From Gonium pectorale (taxonomy: Eukaryota > Chlorophyta > Chlorophyceae > Chlamydomonadales > Volvocaceae), in the NCBI GenBank assembly GCA_001584585.1, contig LSYV01000014.1, positions 1,877,113 to 1,923,317 on the forward strand: 46,205 bases of DNA. The letters are read 5' to 3'. Position numbers and translations under genes: made by a program. Below the pieces are notes generated by a model. It saw only the letters and a program-made list of their open reading frames with translations, did not search any database and was not told the origin of the DNA. Shown here piece by piece: positions 33,929 to 44,900 of this stretch (positions are counted from its first letter, which is position 1; every line of letters starts with the position of its first letter).

Positions 33929-35925
33929 ACGAACGCGCGCACGTCCTGCGCACGTCACGATGCAACAGCGGAGATCCCCGTCGTCACGTGCGTAGAAGTC
34001 AGGCATGGCGGAGGCAAACATCGTGGTTCCGACAAGAGCAGTACAGTTAGGGGCCTTGTTAGGGAGCGCGTGCCTGGCAGCACTTGGATAATGGGTTGGG
34101 GCGTCGCTAAATAACGTGAACATATGACGCATCCTGTGCCGAGACGCATGCATTCTGTGGCGAGGCGACTGCGGAATGAGAAGAGGGTCCTAGCTGAGGG
34201 CAGGCGCCCGTCAAGGCCCTGATAAGACGCTTTGGAAGCTCTGTTTTGCCGTTCTGTTTTGCCGTTGCGCTGGGGAAGGTTTGATAATCGGGTTCATTTT
34301 GATTGGGACGGCGTTTATGCAATAGTTATGGCATTCGTACGACATGCCATGCGGTACAGCAGTTTTTGTCAGGCCGGTGTCTCTTGCTGTCTGGGGAAGC
34401 CCGCGTGCAGTACAGTATTCCTTAGCCGGTGTCGCAAACGGGCGTTCTGTTGCGGATTCTTGCAGCTGTTTGTGCACATACAGTGGCTGATGGATACAAG
34501 GCGTCAGGTGCAGATCCTCAGCTCCAGTCCGGGGTCCCATGGCGGTCGGTCTGGTTACGCGCTGTCTTGCGTGGGACTCATGTTGCAGACAAGCGGCGTG
34601 ACGGCTTTGTATATTAAGCGTAATGCGGCGACGCGGGCGTTGCAGGCAGGGGACGACCGGCGGCGCTGCCAGCTTGTGCCATCCTCCCCAAGTTCTTTCG
34701 TAGAATCAGCTGTCAGACGTTGTGGCGTGTCTTGTGTTTCCAGATGGGTCCGGTTCTATGGACCCCAAAGACCCGGCCAAAGGTCTTCCGTCCTCGCGTG
34801 CTTGGCGGGTCGTGTTTCGTCGCTATATTGAGAAGGAGAACAGATGACATCTTGATTTGCATCTTGCTCTTGTGCGCGGTCCTCTCGCGGCAGTCATGCT
34901 GTGGTGAGGTGCGCCGTGTTGGCGCTGTTAGTTGGGCGGTGCGTCCGGTGCCCGTCCGCCTCGGTGGAGCACATTGAGCAGTGACCGTCATGGCGCGCGG
35001 GCTGGGTGGGCCAGGCTCGTGTGGCGACCCCCCGCGAGTGGCGCATGGCAGAACCGGCAACCGCAATGCACAGCGCGCAGCTCAGAAGTTGGGCGGCCTG
35101 GCGGCGGCGGGAGGCGCGTGTGGCGGCGGCAGCGGCGACAGCGGTAGGCTGGCAAGAAAACAGAAATGGCAAATAGGGTAGGATCGTTCATGCGGTACAT
35201 ACCCGAAGGTGCGACGTGTTTAGTAGGGCGCAGGGTACAAGGCATGCGGTCAAAGGAGGCGAGCCGACGGGCCCTCCCGACAATGGCCAGAGGTGTGCCG
35301 GCGTTGTTGCAGGCTCCGCAGCAGCACTTGCGTTGTCCTTTGCTTGTAACCGCGGGGATGCAGACTGTGGCCGAAGCCGATCCCTGTCGAGTGATGTCTT
35401 CCACCGTTGTCAGCAGGGGAGACCCCCCTCCCCTGGTGGTCAGCTTGTGGCAGGGACCTGCTCTACGGCGCCCAATACAGCGTGGTGGGGTCGATGCGGG
35501 GCCAACGATTGCGTCGAGATATAGGCTGTTGTGGCTCCCCCATTGCAGTGTTTCCTTTTTATAGGAGCAACGGGTAAGGAGGCTAGGTCCGGTTCGGTGC
35601 ATCCATTATCGGGCAGCGTTTTAGTGGCACAAAAGGCGTAACACAGCCAATGGACGGATGAGCATTGCCCGAGACTGCTGGGGATGCCAACGGCTACGAT
35701 TAACCGTCAACGTCCGTCAGTCCGTACTGTGACATGGGGAGTAAGGCGGTGGGCAAGGGAAGACAAACATAGTCTGATCATGCCCTTCCTGACATGCGCG
35801 CGTCACTCCAAAGTTCACTTTTTGGTTGCTAACTGCGCTGCCAGCTGATCGCCTGAACCCAAGCTTAGCAGTTTAATTCTATAAGTTGATTGCATTTTCA
35901 TATTGCGGCTTAGGACGATGCAGTT
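33929..35925. other. Gene-poor region upstream of the cyclase gene
   Basis: Contains the kinase 3' UTR and presumably the cyclase promoter. A minus-strand ORF at 34988-35602 (204 codons) and a plus-strand one at 35166-35564 overlap each other and show no domain; the segment includes a dispersed repeat. A 13-base word TCTGTTTTGCCGT is duplicated near 34240 and 34251. Composition is more AT-rich than the flanking genes. Confidence 0.5.
35153..35250 (+). repeat. Dispersed repeat, copy B (CCCGAAGG-GCGACG)
   Basis: Second copy of the segment at 29993-30090, same orientation, about 5.2 kb away. The two flank the retroelement remnant and the atypical kinase gene. Confidence 0.55.
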
Positions 35926-38900
35926 ATGCTGGCCCCGGTGCTTTTCCTTGCGTTTCTTTACCCAGCCATGTTTGACACGGCGTTCAGCCAGTCTGGAGCT
36001 GTAATATGGAACCCCGCTTCTCCCATGCTGGAGGAGGCGGTTGTCGCAGATGTGTTTGTAAACAAGACTTGCGTTGCTGCAAGCATGAACTCTATCGCCA
36101 ACAGGTGCGTGTACACGCAACTATGAAACGTCAAAGTTACCTCCGGAATGTCCCTGACTCTGGGCGGGTCGTTAACATCGACTCCCCGCTGCCCGGCCTC
36201 GGCTCCGCATGGCCGGCTCTGGGGTTTGGTCAGCGTCCTCATTTCGTGAGCGTTTTGCGCGTTTGTGGCACGCAGAGCCAAGTTTGAGAAGTGCTTCTAC
36301 CTGGAGCATCCTGCTGTGAGCTCACGCACGACGGAGCAGATCGAAGCGTTTCGGCGCCTGAAGCAGATTCATGTGTATGGCGACGGCGTCCCTAAGCCCG
36401 TTACATCATTCGAGGAAGCATCCTTTCCGGAATACGTGCTGGGTAGTGCAAAGGCCCTCCCCTGTCGCGCCGCACCCTTCGCGCCCCCCTGGTAGTTGCG
36501 ACGCGTTGGATGGAGCTGGCCTGGCCTCGCCCGCCAAGAATGCCACGGCGGGTCTGAAAACCCGCGGCGACCCCCGTTCAGTTCGCGTGGCTTTGTCCGC
36601 TATGGTGCACGCGTGCACCTCGTTCCAAGGCGAATCGAGCGTGAGGGTGCGTACGAGCGCTGGCACCGGAGGGCTGCCGTACTCGTGTGTGGGTCGAGGA
36701 GGTGCGGCCCGCCGGGCGCTCCCTGCCTCGGGGCTGCCGGCTCGACACGGCCGCGGACATCTGAACCTGCTTGCTTGGCTGCGTGGGGCACAAGGGCCGA
36801 TTGCCTGCCACGCTTTTTACCGTCATTTTGTTGCAAGATGCGCCCGACGCCCCTTACCGCCTCCCGCCCGACGCCCCTGACCGCATCCAGCCCGACGCCC
36901 CTGACCGCCCTACCGCCCACTGGTACCGTGCCCGTCGGCTGCCCCCGCCTCGGGCCGACTCTACCCTCCCCCAACGCTCTGCCCCTGAGCTTCCGCTTCC
37001 TGGTTGCCCCTGCATGCCTGTACCCGGCCTTCAGCCGACTCGCCGCTCGCGTTCCCAAGGCAACAGCAACGCGCCTCGCCCACGCCTGCCGCACTGATCC
37101 CCTGGCCCTAACCCGCAGCGCCTCCGCGTCCTGGCTGGCACGGCACACCTGTACCCGGTCTTTGCAAACATGGCCTCGCAGTTCAGCGCAGCGACGGGGT
37201 AAGGCCCGAGGAGGCGGTGAAGGTCCCCCTTGTTTAGGCAGCGGGAATTGGAACAGGCAGCGGGCGTCTACCCGGGGATATGCAGTCCAGGACAGGTGCC
37301 AGGTGGGGCTTCCTAGGACGCATTTGCAAACGCTCGACTTGAAGCGGTGGCTGGCTGCTTCCCGGCCCGCAGCATGCGCCTTCGTGCGTGGCGCAGCTTG
37401 TCAGCGCCCCTCAGGAGGCTAATCCCGCGCCCGCCACCTGCGCCCCCGCCCCGCCCCCGCTCCCGCACCCTTGCCCCCTGGATGCAGCATCCCAATGTAA
37501 GCAGGGGGGTCGCGTCGTCGGGTGGAGGGCTCTCCACGGGGGAAGCGCAGCGGCCCAGTGGGCGCAGGCGCGCGAGGAAGGTGTCGCGGCAGCCTGCCGC
37601 CGAGGCCGGGGCCGACGACCGCAGCAAAACAGCCAAAGCCCCCCTGCTGCTGGCTGTCGGGCACCCGTGGTTGTCTTGGCCCTTTCTCGCCTCTCCGCCT
37701 GTAACCTTTCCACAGAAAAACCGTATTTGTGCACCGGGTGCGCGCTGCGGCCCTGGATCGCCACGCACGAACTTGTACGGCTTTCCCGTACAAGCCGTCC
37801 TTGGGCGCGTGCGCCGTGCATGGCGCATGCCGCAGCATTGCCGAAGTGGTCGGGGGGCGGCTATGCACCGGCGGAGTGGGGGAAAGTCCGGAGGTAACGG
37901 CACCTTCGATAAATCATATCGAGCGCGCCGCTTGGCGCACGGCTGCGGCTCCCGCCGGCGGGTGCCTTCCTTGCGTGTGCAGATACTTCAACTACACGTT
38001 CCTGCTGGGAGCCAGCGCGGCGACCCTGCGCAACGCCATCTCGGCGCCGCCGCCCATCCGTGACACGGACGATGAGTCGGGCGGAGTCGACGCGATCATC
38101 GCCAGCCCCACGCACATGTCCAGCATGTACGAGGTACGGCCCGTACGGACATGCACGACCTACACTGCTTTGGCGTGTTCGCGTTCGGAGCAGCGCCGAC
38201 CCTGCGTGTCTCAAAGGCTACGCGTCCCTAGTACGGGCAGTAGTATCTCGCCTTTGCCTTTGTAGTTTCGTGCATGCGATGCGTGATCAGATGCTCCAAC
38301 AACCAGCCCAGGCTGCCTGTATGCGTACGCAAGGTTTGCGCCTCGCCGCCCGGACCGCCCGGACGGCGTTTCCTGGACACAGGCCGGCAAGCTAATGGAC
38401 CTCAGGGGGCTTGTGGACTCTGACGCGCAGCTGAAGTGGTACGACATTGGGAACCAGCTTCGGAGCCAGATGGTGGTTTTCAGCAACCAGGCAAGGGGCT
38501 CTATCCGTAACCCTTGGCACATGCGTATCCCTTGGAAACGGTGTACAACACACGCGGGCGCAGGACATGCACACGTACGCACGTATCCCGCACACGGCCG
38601 TACACCGGCGCGCTACGACTGTGTTTATGGGAAGGGAGAAACCGCCAGCCATTACGGCGTGGCTGGGTGACACCTTGACTAATGTGCACATTACCCAACT
38701 AACCCTGCCCTGTGTGTGAACGCGGCTGGCACCCGCCCTGATCCTCGTGCATCGGACGCCAGGTGGTTGCCCTCCCCGTGGCCTCCTCTCCGGCGCTCCT
38801 GCTCTACCACCTGCCCACTTTTGAGCGGGACGGGCTGCAGGTCCCGGTCACCTGGGACCAGGTGCTGCAGCTGGCGGCCGAGTACAAGGGCAGAGGTGGG

Positions 38901-41900
38901 CTCATAATCGTCACATGCAGCCCAGCTGTGCAGTGTCACCGTACACTGTGCTTAAGACTGGCTTGCCTTGTCCTGCCATCAACCCAAAATGCACCGCGCG
39001 TGTGTAGCTGTCCCCTCTCAAGGCTCGCTCATGCTCGAGTCCCGCCCTGGCCTTTCGCCCACGCACTGCCAACCCGACCCGACCCGACCCAATCCGACCC
39101 GACCCGACCCGACCCGACCCGACCCGGCCCGCTCTGCAGACCTCAACGGCGACGGACAGCCGGACTTTGGCTTCTGCACCACCCCTCCCAGTAGGTGTGG
39201 GCCTTACCTCGGGTGTGGTGGGCAAGTACGTCACTAAACTGCGAATGCATTGGGAGTGCATGTGGCGCCATGGGCGCAGCTGGCCTGGGGCCCAGCCCGT
39301 GCCGCACATGTGCAGCCGGTGGGCGCAGACGTTGCACCAACCGGTTTGTGTAGAATGAAAGATGTCGAGTTGCAGCGGAAGTTGGGAGCACTCGTGTGTG
39401 TGTGTGTGTGTGTTGAAAAGGAACAACGCATACGACGAGCGTAAGCGCGAAAGTGATGATGTCGTTGCAGGACCCAGCTCCTGAGGTAGTCGAATGGGTT
39501 GCATGTTAGTTCGGCGGCGACCGTGTGTGTGTGCATGCGCGCGCGAGGCTGGCAAAAGCCATCTTAGGGCGCGTGTGTGCTACGCTGCTGGGGCGTGTGG
39601 CCGACTCAGCCACGCGATCCACGCATAACGGGCCGCCCTCCGTGCCGACCATCTGCGCCCGGTCGCAAACCCCGACGCCCCAGACTGCTTCGCGGACGGC
39701 GCGCTGCTGCGCTGGGTGTTCTCCAGCTTCGTGCAGACCCACGGGTCGTCGCAGGGCATGTTCCTGGACCCGGGCAGCCTGGCCAACCTCGCCAACAGCA
39801 GCGCCATGGCCGAGGCGCTCAACCTGTGGCGCAAACTGAGGGTGGTCTCGGAGCAGCCGCCGGGTGAGGCAGGTTGCGCCTGAGGGGTGGCGAGTCGAGC
39901 GATCTGGTACAACCCCAGGGCGAACGTGTGGGCGCCGGGGTGTGTGAGTAGGCCTACATACGCTGCGGCCCAGCGGCTGGCCTTGCTTGCTGGCTGGCTG
40001 GGTATGTTCCTCGGGCTGCCCCGCACCTGGACCTCCTCGGGGCAGCCTGTCCAGACGACGCCATCCCGGCCCGCGCCATGATTCACCGGCCCGCACGATG
40101 GGCTCGGCTGTAAGAGGCAAGAGGCACCCCCGCCAAGAGGCATCGACTCCCACTGCACGGTGGGGACACAGGGTCCCGCGCCCGCCTTCTTCTTCCTCCG
40201 CCTTCATCCTCCCGAGTCTCACTACGGCGTTATGGCGTAAGAGCCCGGACTGTCCGCCTTACTGCTAGGCGCCAAGGTGTGCCCGCGTTGCATCTGCAGC
40301 CATGCACCCCCACCGCCACCACCCGCGCGCGCGCACAGGCGACTGCACCATCTATGAGGACGCGCTCTACCTGCGTGGCCGCTGCCTGATGTCGTTGACG
40401 ACGCACGCCACCTTCAAGGCCGCATTCGCGCGCGACGCGCCGCCCGCCTACACGGCCATGCGCGGCCGCATGGGCATGGCCATGTTCCCGGGCTCCACCC
40501 GGGTGCTGGACCGACCCACGGGTCGCCTGGTCGACTGCGACGCCAGCACCTGCCCCCTGGCGCACGTCACGGCGCCGGGCAGGGTGAGCGCCAGCCCCAG
40601 TGGGTGACCCAGATGGGGGACACAGACGAGCTGCCAGGCGTATAGCTTGTCCAGGAGTGACGGCATGCACTCCCGATCAGCTGTGCGCCTGACTAAGTCT
40701 CACTAGGGCTTACTCACACCATGTTTCGGCTGACCTCCCCAGGGCTTGACACCTGGCGCGCGTTGCTACCTTCGCAGGACGGTGTGATGCGACCCGTCAA
40801 CCAGCCCATACCCTCGTCCAACATCATCGTGATGATCAACGCGCAGTCGCCCCCGAAGTACCAGTTTTACGCGTACTCGTGAGCCACCGGGGGGCGGGGA
40901 GGAGGGGGAGCGAGAGACGGGGGTAGCGAACATGGGAAGCGGGTGGCGCAGAACCGCATTGTGGGTCGATGATTCATATTAGTGGTGGTCTGCTGTGGTA
41001 GCGGGCAATGGATGCGGAGGCGAGGTGCCCTACAGGTGGAGCTTCACAGCCTGGGGGCTGGTGTGGAGCGCAGTCGGGTGGCGGGCGGGAAAAAAGAGAC
41101 ACCTGCACAGAAACGTGCGGGGCAGCGGAGGCAAACGGGGGGTATAAAGAAAGGAAAACGGGTCGCGTCACGGACACCGAATCGCATACTCAGTAGGAGG
41201 AGGAACGGCTGTCTTGGTGGAGTTGAAGGCGACCTGCAAAACTTCGACGTTAGCGACGAGCGAACCGTGCTGTAGCATACCTTCAGAGCTGTGGTCGCTG
41301 ATAGATTGCTGACATATGGAAGGGGGGGCGGCGGAGACCCCACGCCCACCCGCCCAACCTAACACGCGGACAGACTAGCACAGCACTGACGGACAAACGG
41401 GGGATGACGGGGCGCTGCTGCTGTGCGCCACACGCGCTACGGTCCTCGAGGGCCCGAGTCCCCGAGATATGGACGCATGGGACTGTGTCGTGGCCTGGGC
41501 TACTACCCACCGGACAGCGGCGGGGTAGTAGCGGTGGGCAGTACAGAGGATGTCTGGGACCGAGCGGGCAGCCGGCGGGCCGGCAGGCGGCCGTGGCGGG
41601 TCGCATCCGCCGCTCCGTAAGCGTCGTGAGCTCGCGCGCCGTATAGTGGCAGGCGCTGACCAGCCTGGCCTTCCTCCTAGCCTTAGAGCGCTATCAGCCC
41701 GTGGCGGCAGCTTTGCCCAGCTACCTCGAAAGCCCCCCCCCGAGACGTGCGGCATTGGCCCCTGCCCTAAATACCCAACGACCGCAAAGGTCCCCTTGAG
41801 ATGTACCTGTCGCCCCTGTCCTGCCGCGCAGGCTGTTCAGCTACCTGACGAGTCCCCATGTGCTGGGCACTGACGGGGACGCGCTGCTGCTGACCGACCC

Positions 41901-44900
41901 GCGACTAGGTAAGCAAGCCAGCTCGTGACCGGGGTCTCATCGGCGAGTGAGGATAAGGTGGTGACAGGCAGGTGCGGAACAGGGGCTCGCCGGGGGTTCT
42001 CAGTGCCGGCGGCTCACGTTCCGCGTGCGAACAACGGACAGACGTGTACCGGCGCTCGTTACGGGCCCATGCGCAGTCGTCGGGGACCGTGTGGAGCCTG
42101 GGCGGCGTGTCGTTGCTTCGGCGCACCCACTTCCCTGCACTCTTGCGCCACTCAGGTTCCGTCCTCCCATGCCCACGCTCGTGCTCGGTTGCAGCGATTC
42201 AGCGTCCTCGCTGCATCCCGTGCTTGTCAGTTGTCCCCATCCCCATCATTGGCCACACTCACGGTCGCCGCCCCAGCGCGCCAGCGCCTCTGCAATGGCC
42301 GCAATGGTACCCCGTGCCCCTGTGCTCCGCCCTCCCGTGCCTTCGTCTACCCTCTGCCCTCTCCACCGCAGAGGCAGCCCCCGCTGGGATTCCCCTCTTC
42401 ATTACCCCCTCCACCGAAGAGGCAGCCCTTTAAATTATTCCGTCCTGGGAAGGTCCATCTGGCACACCCGCTGAGTGATGCGCGCCGGTGCTTTCCCACC
42501 GACCGACCGTGTTGGCAAACTCCCTTGCGCTCCCTCTCCCACCCTCCCACCCTCCCTTCTGTCAGAAACGGCTCCGCTGCGGAGAGTCGACCTAACGCCC
42601 GAGGCGGCCGCCCACTGGGTGGCGAGGGGCTACCACCCCGCGGACGTGGACCAGTTCTTCGCGGCGTACCGTGCCTCCTTGGAGAACCCGAACCAGGCCT
42701 TCGAGCCGCGCTTCCCGGGCGTGCTCAACGTCACGTGAGCAGGCAGCGGCTTGATCCTTGGAGGCCGCCGGCTGGCGGCTGTGTCGTGCCGTGTCTCTGT
42801 TGGGATTCACGTTGTTTATTCTGCTTCTCCGGACCTTATGTTGGATCGCATTTGCGATGGGCTCTGCGGCCATGCCGTGGAGCGCCACGTCGTGTCTCTG
42901 TTGGGGTTCCTGCTCTTGGCTCTGCATCACTGGACCGTTTGTTTTGCTCGCGCTACCGATTGGCACTGCGGGGGCGCTCCTAGGCGACCGCGCTTGCTTC
43001 CAGCCTGCACCACGATGCGGGTAGGCGGTGTTAGGGTTCGTTCTCCTCCGGCACCCCGGAGGACATATGAGCCCCACGTGCCCCTGCATCTCGTGCACCA
43101 CACCTGCCTGCAGCCAAGCCTGTGGCATAGCAGCCCTCTTGTACGCCAACACATCAGCGGCCTTCCAGCCGCCGCCAGTGTCCGTTCCCCTGGGCATCAT
43201 CGGCCGCGCCGTGGCGGCGGCGGTCCACAGCGCCGGCGGGCCCGAGGCCTTTGCCGGGGCCTACCGCCAGACACTCAACTGGTTCCCGCCGCCTCCGCCA
43301 GCGCAGCCGCCGCCAGGCTCAGCTGGTGGCGGTGGCGGCGCCGGCGCCGGCGGTAGCTCGCACGGCAGGGTAACGGCCCTGGCGGTGGGCCTGCCGTGCA
43401 GTCTGGCGGCGGCCGCCGCCGCGGGGGCGGTGGTTGCGGCGGGCTGCTGGCGGCGGCGCAAGCGGGCTCGGGGGCGGCTGGCGGCGCCGTGCGCTGGGCC
43501 CGACACAACGCTGATGGTGACAGGTACGGCGTGTGACCCGCGGGTCGGCGATGCTGATCTGTAGTACGTGCATGTACGGTACGTGCCGGAAGCGCGTTGC
43601 GCCGACCCAGTTGCCTCCACCTAACGTGACAAAGGGCACATTTATCGTTCCTGAAATTGCCTTTGGGGGCCCCATGGCTTTGCATTAGGCCATGCCCTAG
43701 GGGACGGTCGCACCAGCCGGCGTTGATTGATGCCTCTGCACCCGAGTGCCGAGTCTGACGTACATCCCGACCCTTTGTTCCTGTTCGCACCTCGTCTACG
43801 AACATTTCGAACACGCCGGCACTGGTACTCGGCAATGTGCAGACATACAGAGCAGTACAAGGTACGGAGGCGGCTACTGCCGTACACGTTTTCATCATGT
43901 ATGCATGCCGTTACGGCGTTGCGAGAGAGCACGCAAGTCTGGGTGCCGGCATGCCATGCTGCGCCGTGTGTATGACGTACTGTATGTCGTACTGCATGAC
44001 GTACCGCTGGGCAGCTGGAACTGCTGGGTGGCCAGCGGTGAATCGCGATCGCTGATCACTACTGCTCCAACCCCCGCCCCCCACATCGCTGCAACGCGGC
44101 ACAGCCTGTGGGAGCACCTGGACGCCGGTGTCATGGACGCCGCCATCTCCGTACACCATGCCGTGCTCCGCACCGCCTTTGCCCAGTGGGGCGGCTACGA
44201 GAGCGCGACGGGTAAGGGGAGGGGGGTCAATCTGCCCGCGGGCTCTCCCACAGTCTGTGGCGTCGCCGATGTCATGTGGCATACTCCGGATGCAACTAGG
44301 ACCATGCCGTACGGCACTCAAAGGGCGGATGGGGACAGGCTGTGGCCTCTATGTGCATTGACAACAGGCACGGCGGACGGGCGTCGCACCGTGGCAGGCA
44401 ACCCCTTCAGCGTGCAGCGGGGCCCGGCCACGCCGAGGGGCCGGCCACACAGGGCGCGCGCAACCCGAGGGGCTAGTCCTTGGGTTCGACGCACAGTCGC
44501 TGTCGCCGGTCATGGGCGGCCTTGCGGTGGGGCCACTGGCATGCGGCCGCCCTTGCCACCGCCCTTGCCACCGCCCTTGCCACCGCCCTTAGTGGCGCCC
44601 TTGCCACCGCCCTTGGTGGCACCCTTGGTACCGCCCTTGGTGGCGCCCTTGGTAGCGCCCTCGGTGGCGCCCTTGGTACCGCCATTGGTACGAGCCTTGG
44701 CCCTCTCCTGGCTTGATTTGGCAACCAAGCCCGTCGCGGCGGGCCACTGTTGTTGTACGTCGCCCCTCCACACACGCAGCCCTTGAGGCCACGGATCCCT
44801 TGAGCCGTCGTTGGTGACCCATCTGGCCGCCCCTCGGCTGCTCCCACCCCTCCCAACGCCCCTTCCCCACAGAGGGCGACTCGTTCATTGTGGCCTTCCA

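Noticed and set aside
34988..35602. 204-codon minus-strand ORF with several Cys residues
   Set aside because: It overlaps a plus-strand ORF and a dispersed repeat, has no recognisable domain, and its Cys spacing is irregular.
39072..39128. Telomere-like repeat (ACCCG)n
   Set aside because: The unit is not the known green-algal telomere repeat (TTTTAGGG or TTTAGGG type), and it is a short intronic microsatellite.
39684..39690. Cyclase exon starting earlier, to include NPDAP before DCF
   Set aside because: Upstream acceptors give the wrong phase or an in-frame stop. Only the acceptor at 39681-39683 joins phase 1 correctly to the exon ending 39190.
43746..44786. 346-codon plus-strand ORF with a Pro/Leu/Val repeat
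   Set aside because: It crosses three cyclase exons in other frames, and its repeat comes from the 12-bp minisatellite in the intron.
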